Shown here one piece after another: positions 16,662 through 27,614 of a stretch of DNA of 64,000 nucleotides (within the stretch, counting starts at the first letter, position 1; each line of letters begins with the position of its first letter). The translations under genes were made by a program, and so were the position numbers. The DNA comes from Dehalobacter restrictus DSM 9455 (GTDB lineage: Bacteria > Bacillota > Desulfitobacteriia > Desulfitobacteriales > Syntrophobotulaceae), in the NCBI RefSeq assembly GCF_000512895.1, contig NZ_CP007033.1, positions 2,467,001 through 2,531,000 of the forward strand, in the 5' to 3' direction. The notes below the pieces were generated by a model. The model worked only from the letters and a program-made list of their open reading frames with translations, did not search any database and had not been told where the DNA came from.

Positions 16662-18911
16662 TTATCTTACCGGCCTGAACCGTTTTAGCCTCAGTGCATT
16701 CAGCAATACCGATACCGAACTGAAGCTCATGACAGCGGCGGCAATGGCCGGATTCAGCAGGGGGCCTCCAAAGATATACAGGATTCCCATCGCAATAGGG
16801 ATACCAAGGATATTGTAACCAAATGCCCAAAATAGATTTTGCTTAATATTTCTGATTGTATTTTTGCTTAACTGGATCGCAGCCGGAACATCGAGCAGGT
16901 CGCTTCGCATCAGAATAATATCCGCGGATTCCATCGCAACGTCCGTGCCTGAACCGATAGCTATCCCGATATCTGCCTGGGCGAGGGCCGGAGCGTCGTT
17001 GATGCCGTCACCAACCATGGCGACCTTCCTGCCTTCCTGTTGGAGCTTCTTCACTTCGTTTGCCTTATCCTGAGGCAGGACTTCAGCCAGCGTTCTGTCG
17101 ATCCCAACAAGTTTCGCGATGGCCTCGGCCGTTCTTCTGTTGTCACCGGTAATCATGGCAACTTCGATACCCATGTTATGGAGGACCTCAATCGCCCTGC
17201 TGCTGTTTTCCTTTATCGTATCGGCTACGGCGATAATCCCCGCAATGGTGTTGTCAATCGCAATATACATTGGGGTCTTGCCTTCTCCGGCCAATTGATG
17301 CGAGACTTCTTCGAAGTGGCTAAGGACTATTTCTCTTTCATCTGTCAATTTTTTGTTGCCAAGCAGCACATTCCGGCCTTCGATCTGAACTTCAATCCCC
17401 TGACCGGGAATTGCTCTAAATGTATCAGGTTTCTTAAAAGTCAGACCTTTGTCCTCAGCTTCCTTAACAATTGCTTCTCCAAGCGGGTGCTCCGATCCTT
17501 TTTCGGCTGAGGCGGCAAGCTGCAGAAGATCGTTTTGACTGATCCCATCAGCAGTAATAACGTCTGTGACTTTGGGTTTCCCTTCCGTGATCGTACCGGT
17601 CTTATCAAAAACGATGGTATTAATTTTATGTGTAGTTTCTAACGCCACCCCGCTCTTGATCAAAACCCCGTATTCGGCGCCTTTACCTGTTCCGACCATG
17701 ATCGCGGTAGGTGTGGCCAGCCCCAGGGCACAGGGGCAAGCAATAACAAGTACAGAGATAAAGATGGTCAGCACGAAAACTGTAGACTGCCCTCCGATAA
17801 AATACCAGCCTAAAGCTGAAAGAAGAGCAATCCCCATCACCGCCGGCACAAAGTAACCGGAAACCACATCGGCCAGCTTGGCAATCGGCGCTTTGGAACC
17901 CTGTGCTTCCTCAACTAATTTGATGATCTGCGCAAGGACCGTGTCCTTCCCGACTTTGGTCGCTACATATTTGATGATCCCGTTTTTATTAATACTGGCC
18001 CCGATGATTGCATCACCTGGATTCTTTTCCACCGGTATGCTTTCACCGGTAAGCATTGATTCATCCACGGAAGTAGTCCCTTCAACGACATTACCGTCAA
18101 CAGACATTTTTTCTCCCGGTTTCACAAAGATAATATCACCGGCCTCAACCTCTTCGATCGGGATCTCAATTTCTTTTCCATCCCGGATAATGATGGCCGT
18201 CTTTGGTGTAAGCCCCATCAACTTTTTAATCGCTTCCGAGGTTTTGCCCTTCGTCACGGATTCCAGGTATTTCCCCAACGTAATCAGCGTCAGAATTACC
18301 CCCGCCGCTTCAAAGTACAGATGATTGGCGTATTCCGCATTTCCTGTGATAATCCGGGAAACTGCAAACACCCCATAAAGGAATCCTGCCGAAGTGCCGA
18401 TCGCAATCAGGGAGTCCATATTCGGGTTTCCCTTGAACAACGTTTTAAAGCCAACTGTAAAAAATTTATAGCCTGCGACGATCACAGGCAGGATAAGAAT
18501 CAGCTGAACCAGCGCGAAATTCAAAGGATTCATCATCGGATCAATGATCTTCGGCAAATGAAAGCCAATCGCGCTGCCAAACATATGCCCCATCGTGACG
18601 ATCAGCAGCGGAACAGTAAAGATTGCGGACAGGACAAACTTCTGCCAGAGAACCATTCTTTCTCTTTCTTTTCTCACCTTATCTTCATCAATCTTTGTGT
18701 CTTCTTCCAAAGCCCTGTATCCGGCTTTTTCAACCGCCTTTTTGAAATCTGAAACGCGTAGTGTGGAAGGATCATAACGGATGCTTAGTCTCTCTGTAGC
18801 CAGGTTGACACTGGCCTCTTCAACTCCGTGCAGTTTCCGTACTGCCCTTTCAACAGCCTTTGCACAGGCTGCGCAGGTCATGCCTTCTATTTTCAGCGAT
18901 TTTTTCGCCAT
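16662..18911 (-). CDS. copA: Copper-exporting P1B-type ATPase
   Basis: 749 residues. One N-terminal HMA domain has GMTCAAC (Cu site, residues 9-15). Membrane helices follow, then the actuator loop with LTGES, the intramembrane CPC in [14 protein letters not shown], the phosphorylated Asp in [10 protein letters not shown], the HP motif in [11 protein letters not shown] and [14 protein letters not shown]. It pumps Cu(I) out of the cytosol. GAAAGGAGGAACACG precedes the ATG. No csoR or copY gene is adjacent, so its regulator is elsewhere. A TTGACA box lies upstream near 19015. Confidence 0.97.
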   Translation of the reverse strand: MAKKSLKIEGMTCAACAKAVERAVRKLHGVEEASVNLATERLSIRYDPSTLRVSDFKKAVEKAGYRALEEDTKIDEDKVRKERERMVLWQKFVLSAIFTVPLLIVTMGHMFGSAIGFHLPKIIDPMMNPLNFALVQLILILPVIVAGYKFFTVGFKTLFKGNPNMDSLIAIGTSAGFLYGVFAVSRIITGNAEYANHLYFEAAGVILTLITLGKYLESVTKGKTSEAIKKLMGLTPKTAIIIRDGKEIEIPIEEVEAGDIIFVKPGEKMSVDGNVVEGTTSVDESMLTGESIPVEKNPGDAIIGASINKNGIIKYVATKVGKDTVLAQIIKLVEEAQGSKAPIAKLADVVSGYFVPAVMGIALLSALGWYFIGGQSTVFVLTIFISVLVIACPCALGLATPTAIMVGTGKGAEYGVLIKSGVALETTHKINTIVFDKTGTITEGKPKVTDVITADGISQNDLLQLAASAEKGSEHPLGEAIVKEAEDKGLTFKKPDTFRAIPGQGIEVQIEGRNVLLGNKKLTDEREIVLSHFEEVSHQLAGEGKTPMYIAIDNTIAGIIAVADTIKENSSRAIEVLHNMGIEVAMITGDNRRTAEAIAKLVGIDRTLAEVLPQDKANEVKKLQQEGRKVAMVGDGINDAPALAQADIGIAIGSGTDVAMESADIILMRSDLLDVPAAIQLSKNTIRNIKQNLFWAFGYNILGIPIAMGILYIFGGPLLNPAIAAAVMSFSSVSVLLNALRLKRFRPVR

Positions 18912-19074
18912 CGTGTTCCCTCCTTTCAGCTTGGCTTTCTTTCATTCGCTCCAAATAATTTTGTTAAACACAGTCTATTTATTTGTTACCTTAGCTAATA
19001 TCGGATAATCTTGTCAATTTTTCCCCCTGCCATTGCCTTGTTTTTAATTGTATCAGATTTCAATTGACGGTTCA

Positions 19075-19129
19075 AAAACAAACCCACTTTCCCCTGCGAT
19101 GATTCATGTTCGCAGGAGAAAGTGGGTTT
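19075..19129 (-). terminator. Terminator of the double-cubane reductase operon
   Basis: AACCCACTTT-C-CCCTGCGA pairs with TCGCAGG-AG-AAAGTGGGTTT around a short loop. On the minus strand GTTTTTG follows. Confidence 0.8.
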
Positions 19130-19164
19130 CATTAATTAGCAGCACTCGAAGAGGATTTGCTATT

Positions 19165-20307
19165 CTACAACATTTCCAAAAAGGCATCGACTCTGAGTTT
19201 GATTTGCTGGCGGTCAGCATCACTGTAGTCTGTTTCAATCTGCAGAAGCGGGATATTATGATTTTTTTTCAGATGTTCCTTGATCGAGTAAGACTCAATA
19301 TTGTACGTATGACAGGCTTGCAATGTGATATCCACAACCCCGTCCACGTTGTATTCCTGAACCAGTCTGCTCAGCAGTTTAAAGCGGCCGGTATTCGGGG
19401 AACTGCAGGAGCACGGGATCTTGCTGTATTTTTCAGCCAGGGCTTCAAACGGATCCATTTCCTCGGAAACAAGATCAACCAGACCTTTAATGCCGCTGCA
19501 GGATTCCTGCAGCACAATTGCTCCGCCTGCTTCTTCAATAACCTGCATGACTTTTTCCTGTCCGGTACCCGTCGGACAGCCTGTGATGAGTATCCGTTTG
19601 CTGGAAGGCTGGGAAGCACCTTCACCTTTTGCTGTCATTTCTTTAAGTTCAGCAATCAGTTCCTTGACCTTGGCGGTGTATTCATCGCGTTTGAACTGGA
19701 AGCTTCTTCCCCACAGCACTTTCAGCAGGTCTGTACCTGAAATCGGAGTCGGATGCAATTTATTGAGACTAACCAGTTCCATTAAAAGCTTTCTTTCCTC
19801 GTTGTAGGTCCTGATGACCTCAGCGAGCTTCTCGTTGCTGATCTTGACATCTAAATTCTTTTCAAAATAATCCTTGGCTCGGTAAATTTGTTTGACCCAA
19901 TGGGCCTGTCTGTCTTCCAGATTGGAGCTGTTCGGAATATCCAGCACGATCATCGGCTTATGCTCCGCCAGCAGCTCGTACATCTTTTTCTTGCCGTCAC
20001 AGGTCGTTTCGGCCAGGACAATGTCTGCAAAATGAAAAAAGGGACATTTACCGCTTACAGCAAAGCCATAACTGGATTTGACCAGCGGACAGAGATTACG
20101 CGGCAGTACTTTTTCCGCCTCGGCTATTGGTTCCTGTTTGGTCGCACAAAGCCCTACGGGCACTGCCCCTGCAGCCTCGATGAGTTCTATCGGGGAAAAC
20201 ACACAATAATACCCTACTACATTTCTGCCTTGTTCCTTGGCCTCCTTGGCCATGACCATCCCGCTAGGGATCAGCTGGTCGAAGTAAGCCATTGTTTGAG
20301 CTCTCAT
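19165..20307 (-). CDS. Double-cubane-cluster reductase (2-hydroxyacyl-CoA dehydratase D-component family)
   Basis: 380 residues. The protein matches the stand-alone DCCP/YjiM branch of the HgdB-BcrC family, not a classical two-subunit dehydratase. Conserved marks are GYYCVFSPIELIEAAGAVPVGL, LCPLVKSSYGF, ETTCDGKKKMYE, ILITGCPTG and ACHTYN, with cysteines placed for an [8Fe-9S] double cubane. In Carboxydothermus such a protein reduces small substrates such as acetylene and azide; the natural substrate is unknown. I chose the ATG at 20307 because GAGGAGG lies ten bases upstream. The activator gene precedes it by 19 bases. Confidence 0.88.
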   Translation of the reverse strand: MRAQTMAYFDQLIPSGMVMAKEAKEQGRNVVGYYCVFSPIELIEAAGAVPVGLCATKQEPIAEAEKVLPRNLCPLVKSSYGFAVSGKCPFFHFADIVLAETTCDGKKKMYELLAEHKPMIVLDIPNSSNLEDRQAHWVKQIYRAKDYFEKNLDVKISNEKLAEVIRTYNEERKLLMELVSLNKLHPTPISGTDLLKVLWGRSFQFKRDEYTAKVKELIAELKEMTAKGEGASQPSSKRILITGCPTGTGQEKVMQVIEEAGGAIVLQESCSGIKGLVDLVSEEMDPFEALAEKYSKIPCSCSSPNTGRFKLLSRLVQEYNVDGVVDITLQACHTYNIESYSIKEHLKKNHNIPLLQIETDYSDADRQQIKLRVDAFLEML

Positions 20308-20326
20308 TTTTCTTGTTCCTCCTCTT

Positions 20327-21091
20327 TTATAATTCATACCCCAGGATTGCAGCTCCCAGAGCCCCTACAGCCTGAGGACACGGCGGCACAGCCAGCCTGC
20401 ATCCTATTTCCTGACTAAGCAGGTCTTTAAGCACCTGGTTCTGAGCTACCCCGCCGCAAAAAGCAACGGTATCCTGAAAATGGATCTTCCCAGCCATCAC
20501 GCTGATGCGTTTCGCGATGGACTTTAACAAACCGGCGACAATACTTTCGACAGTAATGCCCTGCGCCAGCAAGCCGATGATTTCTGATTCGGCAAATACT
20601 GCGCACATACTGTTGATGTCAGCCGGGTCGGCATCTTCGGCGAGGGCGGATAACTGCGAAACCTCCAGGCCCAGTGTTTGGGCGGTTACTTGCAGGAACC
20701 TTCCAGTTCCGGCCGCGCATTTGTCGTTCAGCACAAAGTCTTCAACTTTGCCCTTTTCGCCAAAACCGATCACCTTGCTGTCCTGACCGCCAATATCAAT
20801 CAACCCGCAGGCTTCCGGCAGCAGATAATGTACACCGCGGGCATGGCAGGTAATTTCACTGAACGTTTTATCAAACATTCCCTGTTGAATACGGCCATAG
20901 CCTGTACCGACAAGCAAACTAATATCATCACGGGTCAGTCCCTGCGGCTTCAGCAGGCGCTCCAGAACCTCCTGCCCTGCCTGGGAAGGGCTCCAGCCAG
21001 TCGGAATAATTTTTGAATCAACCTGTTCTCCATTAAAAAGAACTGCTTTGGTTGATACGGATCCGATGTCGATACCCACTGTCCATTTCAT
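20327..21091 (-). CDS. ATP-dependent activator of the double-cubane reductase (HgdC/BcrAD/YjiL family)
   Basis: 254 residues with the acetate/sugar-kinase/Hsp70 actin fold: GIDIGSVSTKAVLF, DIGGQDSKVIG and GTGYGRIQ nucleotide motifs. The two cysteines of the dimer-bridging [4Fe-4S] cluster are in DKCAAGTGRFLQ and SMCAVFAESEIIGLLAQG. It uses ATP hydrolysis to push one low-potential electron into its partner reductase. It is the first gene of the two-gene operon. Confidence 0.93.
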   Translation of the reverse strand: MKWTVGIDIGSVSTKAVLFNGEQVDSKIIPTGWSPSQAGQEVLERLLKPQGLTRDDISLLVGTGYGRIQQGMFDKTFSEITCHARGVHYLLPEACGLIDIGGQDSKVIGFGEKGKVEDFVLNDKCAAGTGRFLQVTAQTLGLEVSQLSALAEDADPADINSMCAVFAESEIIGLLAQGITVESIVAGLLKSIAKRISVMAGKIHFQDTVAFCGGVAQNQVLKDLLSQEIGCRLAVPPCPQAVGALGAAILGYEL

Positions 21092-21226
21092 CTCGGGCCT
21101 CCAGCATACCTTTTCAATAATTGATTAAGCATTAATTCCCTCTGCTTCAAGCTTTCAAATTACTTTATTATAGCAAGCGTCAGATCTTTCTTGAAATACT
21201 TTTTATCTTCAAATAGGATTGCTATC

Positions 21227-21264
21227 TATCGATAATAACGATAATATAAAATCATTAACGTTAA
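21227..21264. promoter_or_regulatory. Candidate LysR operator between the divergent reductase and lysR genes
   Basis: TATCG-N7-CGATA (21227-21243) is a perfect inverted repeat of LysR-box size, and the palindrome TTAACGTTAA follows at 21255-21264. Both lie in the 230-base divergent spacer, 60-100 bases upstream of the lysR ATG. Confidence 0.45.
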
Positions 21265-21321
21265 CGGACTAACGGATAAAGCAAAGACTAACAGCCTATC
21301 CTATCTGAGGGAGTGAATATC

Positions 21322-22242
21322 ATGTTGTTGCATCAATTGGAGATTTTTACACAAGTAGCGGAAAAAAACAGCTTTTCTAAGGCTGCCCAAAGTCTTTTTT
21401 TAAGCCAGTCGACGGTCAGTACGCATATAAGCAATCTGGAGCACTACTTTGGTCAAAAACTGTTTGACCGGCTTGGAAAGGAAATTGTCTTAACACCTTT
21501 TGGGGAGAAATTATATCCATGGGCGAGGGAAATACTCAATGTAAAAGACAGGGCACTATGGGAAATGAAAGGCTGGACTGCAAAAATTGACGGTCATCTG
21601 CATATTGCTGCCAGCAGCGTTCCGGCTAAATATGCAATTCCGACTTTATTGGCCAAATTCTTAGGGGAGTATAAAGGAATTCAATTTGTCCTTAACCAGA
21701 GCGGTTCGGAAATTGTTGCAGCCAAGCTGTTGAACGGGGATGCCGAAATTGGTGTGCTGGGTAAACAATACCACGAGGATCAGTTGACTTTTATTCCTTT
21801 TCTGCAAGAAAAGCTGGTCTTAATCACACCCAGCAGCATTCATTTAAACAATCATATTTCCATTACTGAACTGGTGGATTACCCTTTTGTTTTTCGTAAG
21901 TCAGATTCGGGCACCCAGGCAAATGTCGTTCAAATGCTGCATACATCAGGTATTACGCTTTCCGACTTGCAGGTTGTCGGCTACTGCGACAACCTCGAAG
22001 CTCTTAAAGAGAGTGTCAGGGAAGGGATTGGCATCTCAATCATTTCAGGCATAGCCGCTCTGGATTATGTCAAAAGCAGACAGATCAATGCCTATGAACT
22101 TGCCGAACTGCCCGAAAAAAGAATGTTCTATTTTGCCCACCATAAAAAAAGAACCCTGTCTCCCTGGGCAGAAACTTTTATTCACTTCTGCCTGGAATCA
22201 GCCGGTCTTGTTTCGAATCAATATGCATCTTTGCCTGACTAA
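21322..22242 (+). CDS. LysR-family transcriptional regulator
   Basis: 306 residues. The N-terminal winged helix is HQLEIFTQVAEKNSFSKAAQSLFLSQSTVSTHISNLEHYFGQKLFDR, and a periplasmic-binding-like effector domain covers about residues 90-300. The ATG at 21322 has GAGGGAG eight bases upstream; a GTG nine bases earlier is less likely. It is divergent from the double-cubane reductase operon and probably controls it. The sequence style is also close to LysR regulators associated with selenium metabolism in anaerobes, a weaker suggestion given the selenium-type cluster at 27.6 kb. Confidence 0.88.
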   Translation: MLLHQLEIFTQVAEKNSFSKAAQSLFLSQSTVSTHISNLEHYFGQKLFDRLGKEIVLTPFGEKLYPWAREILNVKDRALWEMKGWTAKIDGHLHIAASSVPAKYAIPTLLAKFLGEYKGIQFVLNQSGSEIVAAKLLNGDAEIGVLGKQYHEDQLTFIPFLQEKLVLITPSSIHLNNHISITELVDYPFVFRKSDSGTQANVVQMLHTSGITLSDLQVVGYCDNLEALKESVREGIGISIISGIAALDYVKSRQINAYELAELPEKRMFYFAHHKKRTLSPWAETFIHFCLESAGLVSNQYASLPD

Positions 22243-22309
22243 CTTGACATTTTAGACTGCATAAAAATTTATGACCCTAGAAACCATCTATCACTTCTAA
22301 AAAATATAA

Positions 22310-22412
22310 ACGGGATGTAATCTAACCCATCCAAGCGTAACATGGATGTAAAGCACGTCTATTAGCGCCAGGAGGGCGCTAATAGACGAAGAGCGGTTAG
22401 ATTACGTCCCGT
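22310..22412. repeat. Nested palindrome able to form a three-way junction
   Basis: An outer stem ACGGGATGTAATCTAACC (22310-22327) pairs with GGTTAGATTACGTCCCGT (22395-22412), one mismatch. Inside are two hairpins: CATCC/GGATG and a perfect 14-bp CGTCTATTAGCGCC/GGCGCTAATAGACG around AGGAG. It lies between the convergent lysR and metY genes. No T-run follows on either strand. It could be a bidirectional processing or termination structure or a small palindromic mobile repeat. Confidence 0.75.
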
Positions 22413-22439
22413 ATATATACATAATACTTTATGGCTCAC

Positions 22440-23762
<1,323 letters not shown>

Positions 23763-23790
23763 TCATATGTTTCTGGGTTCGCAATTATAT

Positions 23791-24720
23791 TTATTTATCC
23801 TGAAACATTTCAGTACTTATATACCTTTCACCGGTATCCGGAAGAATGACCACAATCATTTTTCCTTCATTTTCTGGACGTTTGGCAACTTCCAGGGCGG
23901 CAAAAGCGGCTGCACCGGCGGAAATCCCGACCAGCATTCCCTCTTTTTTCACCAGTTCTCTTCCCGTCTGATACGCTTCCTGATCCGTCACCTGGAATAT
24001 TTCATCAATGAGGTCAATGTTTAAAACTCCGGGAACAAACCCTGCTCCGATTCCCTGAAGGTTGTGGGAACCCGGCCTGCCCCCTGAGAGGACCGGAGAG
24101 CCTTGAGGTTCCACTGCGATCACCTTTAGTTCAGGTTTACGCACCTTCAGAACTTCTCCTATACCTGTAAGCGTGCCTCCTGTTCCAACTCCGGCAACCA
24201 GAATGTCTATTTCGCCATCTGTATCGGCCCAGATTTCCTCAGCCGTCGTCTCCCGATGGATTTGAGGGTTGGCCTGATTTTCAAACTGCTGGGGAATAAA
24301 GGATCCTGGGATTTCCCGGGCCAACTCCGCTGCTTTTTTAATTGAACCTGTCATCCCTTCCGAACCTGGCGTCAGGATGACTTCAGCACCGTAAGCCTGA
24401 AGCAGCTTCCGCCTCTCTACACTCATTGTTTCCGGCATGGTCAGGATCAGCCGGTACCCTTTGGCCGCTGCAACAAAAGCCAGGCCAATGCCGGTATTAC
24501 CGCTGGTCGGTTCAATGATCACCGAATCCTTTGTCATGAGGCCTTTTTTCTCGGCATCCAGAATCATATTCAAAGCGATCCTGTCCTTGATGCTACCACC
24601 AGGATTGAACGATTCAATCTTCGCAATTACCTCCGCATTGATTCCGGCAGAGATATGATGAAGTCTTACCAGCGGTGTACCGCCAATAAGCTCCGTCAAA
24701 CCGTCATATATTTTTCCCAT
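23791..24720 (-). CDS. cysK: Cysteine synthase, copy 2
   Basis: 309 residues with [16 protein letters not shown] (PLP Lys), [12 protein letters not shown] and [12 protein letters not shown]. The ATG at 24720 gives an N-terminus ([17 protein letters not shown]) that aligns with copy 1; the upstream ATG at 24732 would only add four residues. The shared AAAACYATARA element found before copy 1 is not visible here, so the two copies may be regulated differently. Confidence 0.94.
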   Translation of the reverse strand: MGKIYDGLTELIGGTPLVRLHHISAGINAEVIAKIESFNPGGSIKDRIALNMILDAEKKGLMTKDSVIIEPTSGNTGIGLAFVAAAKGYRLILTMPETMSVERRKLLQAYGAEVILTPGSEGMTGSIKKAAELAREIPGSFIPQQFENQANPQIHRETTAEEIWADTDGEIDILVAGVGTGGTLTGIGEVLKVRKPELKVIAVEPQGSPVLSGGRPGSHNLQGIGAGFVPGVLNIDLIDEIFQVTDQEAYQTGRELVKKEGMLVGISAGAAAFAALEVAKRPENEGKMIVVILPDTGERYISTEMFQDK

Positions 24721-24786
24721 TTTATGCACCATCCTTACCCAGCTGACAATATTTCATATGTCTGCGAACACTTTCGGTATGCTTCT

Positions 24787-25551
24787 CTACCACCCTCGAG
24801 ATGATCCGCCGCCCCCGGAAGAACCGCCTCCGAACCCGCCACCACCAAAACCACCGCCGGAAGATCCGCCTCCAAATCCGCCTCCGAATCCCCCCCCGAA
24901 AGGACCACGGAAATTGCCGCTCCGCTTGCCTTTGTTACGGCTGTTAAAGTAAATAATGATAACGAGCACAACAATGATGATGATCCAGTCATAATCAAAT
25001 CCTGATGATTCTTCAGCTGCTAATTCCTCCGATGCCCCCAGATCATCAATACCATATTCCTGGCAGACCTCAGCGACCAGGAGATTAAATACCAGATAGA
25101 CGCCGCCGTCGTAATCCCCATCCTGGAAATACGGTGTAGACTGGTCCAGAAAACGACCGGCCTTGGCATCATTAATCCTACCTTCCAGACCATAGCCCAC
25201 TTCTATTCTGCGCTCCCGGTCATCTTTGCTGATCAGGAACAATACACCGTTGTTTTTTTCCTGATCTCCAATGCCCCAGACCCGAAACAGTTTATTGGCA
25301 TACTCCTCAACCGTGCTGCCTTCCAGGGAATCAACCGTCACAACGGCGATCTGGGCCGAGGTTTTTTCATCCAGAGCAGCGGCAATTCTAAGAATTTCCT
25401 GTTTTGTTGTATCTGACAGCATACCGGCATAATCCTGTACATAGATATCCGTTGCCGGCTTGACCGGCAGCGTCACTGCCAGCAGAGAAGGGCAAACCCC
25501 TGCCGTCAGCAAAAATACAGCCAGGAATACGAAAAGCAGTTTCTTTGCCAT
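24787..25551 (-). CDS. TPM-domain (YgcG-type) membrane protein with Gly-rich tail
   Basis: 254 residues. A signal peptide (about 1-26) is followed by a TPM domain: VQDYAGMLS, AQIAVVTVDSLEG, NNGVLFLISKDDRERRIEVGYGLEG. A transmembrane segment lies near residues 196-212 and a tail of GGGFGGG and GGSSGGG repeats ends in SSRGW. Such proteins are usually paired with LemA and are thought to act in envelope or membrane stress or protein turnover; the biochemical role is open. AGGAGG precedes the ATG at 25551, ten bases after the lemA stop. Confidence 0.9.
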   Translation of the reverse strand: MAKKLLFVFLAVFLLTAGVCPSLLAVTLPVKPATDIYVQDYAGMLSDTTKQEILRIAAALDEKTSAQIAVVTVDSLEGSTVEEYANKLFRVWGIGDQEKNNGVLFLISKDDRERRIEVGYGLEGRINDAKAGRFLDQSTPYFQDGDYDGGVYLVFNLLVAEVCQEYGIDDLGASEELAAEESSGFDYDWIIIIVVLVIIIYFNSRNKGKRSGNFRGPFGGGFGGGFGGGSSGGGFGGGGFGGGSSGGGGSSRGW

Positions 25552-25561
25552 TCCTGTCCTC

Positions 25562-26131
25562 CTACTCGCCAAATTTTACTACCGGAGCCTTTTCTGCTCC
25601 TTCCTCGGCTTCGTAGTAAGTGTAGCTTTCAAAATTAAACATCCCTGCAATAATATTTCTCGGGAAACGCTTAATAGAAGTATTAAACGTTTGAACAGCC
25701 TCATTATAATCCTGACGGGCAATTGCCAAGCGGTTCTCAGTCCCGGCCAGTTCATCCTGCAGGGCAATGAAGTTCTGGTTTGCTTTCAGATCCGGATAAT
25801 TCTCAACGATCACCAGTAATCTGGACAAAGCACTGCTCAGCTCATCGTCCGCTGCTACTTTTTCATTGATTGTCTGGGCTCCGGCCAGTTTCGAACGCGC
25901 ATCCGCGATAGCGGTAAATACTTCATTTTCATGCGCAGCATATCCCTTGACTGTTGCAACAAGATTTGGAATCAGGTCCATTCTGCGCTGCAGCTGGTTC
26001 TCGACCTGGCTCCACTTACTTTTTACATTTTCATCAGCAGTCACCAGACTGTTATAGCTGCCGATCAAAGAACCTCCAATTATCATAATCAGAATCAGGA
26101 TAATTCCCAATACAATAGCTGTCTTTTTCAT
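25562..26131 (-). CDS. lemA: LemA family membrane protein
   Basis: 189 residues. One N-terminal membrane helix (about 5-25) is followed by the long helical LemA domain: YNSLVTADENVKSKWSQVENQLQRRMDLIPNLVATVKGYA, then YNEAVQTFNTSIKRFPRNIIAGMF. LemA proteins are membrane-bound helical bundles of unclear function and typically occur next to TPM proteins, as here. Confidence 0.93.
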   Translation of the reverse strand: MKKTAIVLGIILILIMIIGGSLIGSYNSLVTADENVKSKWSQVENQLQRRMDLIPNLVATVKGYAAHENEVFTAIADARSKLAGAQTINEKVAADDELSSALSRLLVIVENYPDLKANQNFIALQDELAGTENRLAIARQDYNEAVQTFNTSIKRFPRNIIAGMFNFESYTYYEAEEGAEKAPVVKFGE

Positions 26132-26168
26132 TTTTCTCCCCCATTCAGTAATTTTCTTTTTGATCTTA

Positions 26169-26202
26169 GGAACATCTTAACATAATTTTAGAAACATCTT
26201 AA
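26169..26202 (-). promoter_or_regulatory. Direct repeat upstream of lemA, candidate response-regulator site
   Basis: TTAAGATGTTTC (26202-26191) and TTAAGATGTTCC (26180-26169) on the minus strand repeat exactly 22 bases apart, two helical turns. Tandem sites of this type are typical of OmpR/PhoP-class regulators. The 26132-26334 spacer is otherwise AT-rich with no clear gene. Confidence 0.45.
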
Positions 26203-26334
26203 ATCCTTTTTTGTCCTTTTTACCTTTTGGATAAAGAAACAAGACGACCGGTATCATAGACAAGATAATTTTTAAGCATAATGAACATATATTGGATCTG
26301 GATATATCTACCAATATATAAAGAGGTGAACAGC

Positions 26335-26421
26335 ATGTTCTTCTTCGGTTTTCCTTTGGGACTTCCCCTTTTCATTGGCGCATACAGGCCGAGATACCGT
26401 TACAGAACCTGGTGGTGGTAA
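26335..26421 (+). CDS. Possible 28-residue hydrophobic/Trp-rich peptide
   Basis: An ATG preceded by AAAGAGGTGAACAGC opens 28 codons. The product is a short hydrophobic stretch (FFFGFPLGLPLFIGAY) followed by a basic-aromatic tail RPRYRYRTWWW, which suggests membrane association. A TTGGAT-17-TATATA pair lies immediately upstream but would leave a very short leader. I do not recognise the family. Confidence 0.45.
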   Translation: MFFFGFPLGLPLFIGAYRPRYRYRTWWW

Positions 26422-26438
26422 AAGTCACTCCCCAAAAA

Positions 26439-27332
26439 CTATAAAGAAAGATGGCTGATTAGGTTTTCCAAATCAGGCGGAACAGGGGCCTGTATTTCAA
26501 TTAACTTTCCGTCCACAGGATGGCAAAACGAGACGGATCTGGCATGCAAGGCCTGTCTGTGTATCAGGGAGGAGCGCTTCCCGTACATTCTGTCTCCGAG
26601 CACAGGATGGCCAAGTGAGGAGAGATGAACGCGAATCTGGTGTGTTCTTCCGGTTTCAAGGGTAAGCTCCAACAGAGAATAATTTTCAAAAGTCTTGATC
26701 GTATTGTAATGGGTAAGCGCACGCTCCCCCTGATCATGAACAGCCCGCCGGTTCGGCAGTGTTGGATGCGGTCCGATCGGTGCGTCAACAGAACCGGATG
26801 GCGGCTCAATTCTTCCCCGGACCACTGCGTAATATTTTCTTTTCAGCCTCCCATCCTGTAACTGTTTTTCCAGTTCAGACTGGGTTCGTGCATCTTTGGC
26901 AAATACCACACAGCCTGTAGTATCCCGATCTAGACGATGTAAAGGACGAATGGTAATTGTCTCTCCATTTTCCCGAAAGTACTCCGCCAGATAGTTAGCC
27001 AGCGTTCCGCCGGTTGTTTGCCCTGCTGGATGCACCAACATGCCGGCTGGTTTATATAAAATAATAAGTGCCGGATCTTCAAACAAAATGTCAATCGATC
27101 CCGGCTCAGGCTTAACCCCAAAGAACTGATCTTCCAAAACGAGAACATCCAAGATGTCCCCACTTTTTATCTTTTTCTGAAGATAAGCATTTCTTTTATT
27201 GAGACGCACTCCGCCTGCTCTGGTCAGCTTTTGAATCTTTCTGCCGGGACATTGTAAAATACTTTTCAGATACTGCTCGACAGTCAAGCCCTGATGTTCT
27301 TCCGTAATCCGAAATGTTTGGAATTTCTTCAT
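26439..27332 (-). CDS. RluA-family pseudouridine synthase
   Basis: 297 residues. An S4-like RNA-binding region (LTVEQYLKSILQCPGRKIQKLTRAGGVRLN) precedes the catalytic domain. The catalytic Asp is in RPLHRLDRDTTGCVVFAKD and later motifs are LELTLETGRTHQIRVHLSSLGHPVLGD. It isomerises uridine in rRNA or tRNA; the target site cannot be told from sequence (RluD-like by layout). The ATG follows GAGAGGGATCTT. Confidence 0.93.
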   Translation of the reverse strand: MKKFQTFRITEEHQGLTVEQYLKSILQCPGRKIQKLTRAGGVRLNKRNAYLQKKIKSGDILDVLVLEDQFFGVKPEPGSIDILFEDPALIILYKPAGMLVHPAGQTTGGTLANYLAEYFRENGETITIRPLHRLDRDTTGCVVFAKDARTQSELEKQLQDGRLKRKYYAVVRGRIEPPSGSVDAPIGPHPTLPNRRAVHDQGERALTHYNTIKTFENYSLLELTLETGRTHQIRVHLSSLGHPVLGDRMYGKRSSLIHRQALHARSVSFCHPVDGKLIEIQAPVPPDLENLISHLSL

Positions 27333-27497
27333 AAGATCCCTCTCTCATGTCTTTTGACCATGCTTTTCCTTCACCATTTTTGACCGCGATCTGGTTAATA
27401 ATAATTTAATTAGATTCAAAACATTGATTAAATTCCGGAGCATCAATTGAATTATAAATAATAATTGTATTTGGGTATCGATTGATGTCTTGAATAC

Positions 27498-27526
27498 TTG
27501 ACAGTAGGACCGATCGGAATTAGAGA
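27498..27526 (+). promoter_or_regulatory. Possible promoter of the selenium/sulfur-trafficking cluster
   Basis: TTGACA (27498-27503), a 17-base spacer and a poor TAGAGA -10 (27521-27526). The 27333-27614 spacer otherwise shows no gene. Confidence 0.4.
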
Positions 27527-27614
27527 TAGCAGATTCTGTCGGGAGAAGATGCAAATCCAATGTCCCTATGCTAAAATAAGTCATATTAAATCCATGTGAT
27601 AAGGGGAGACGGAA

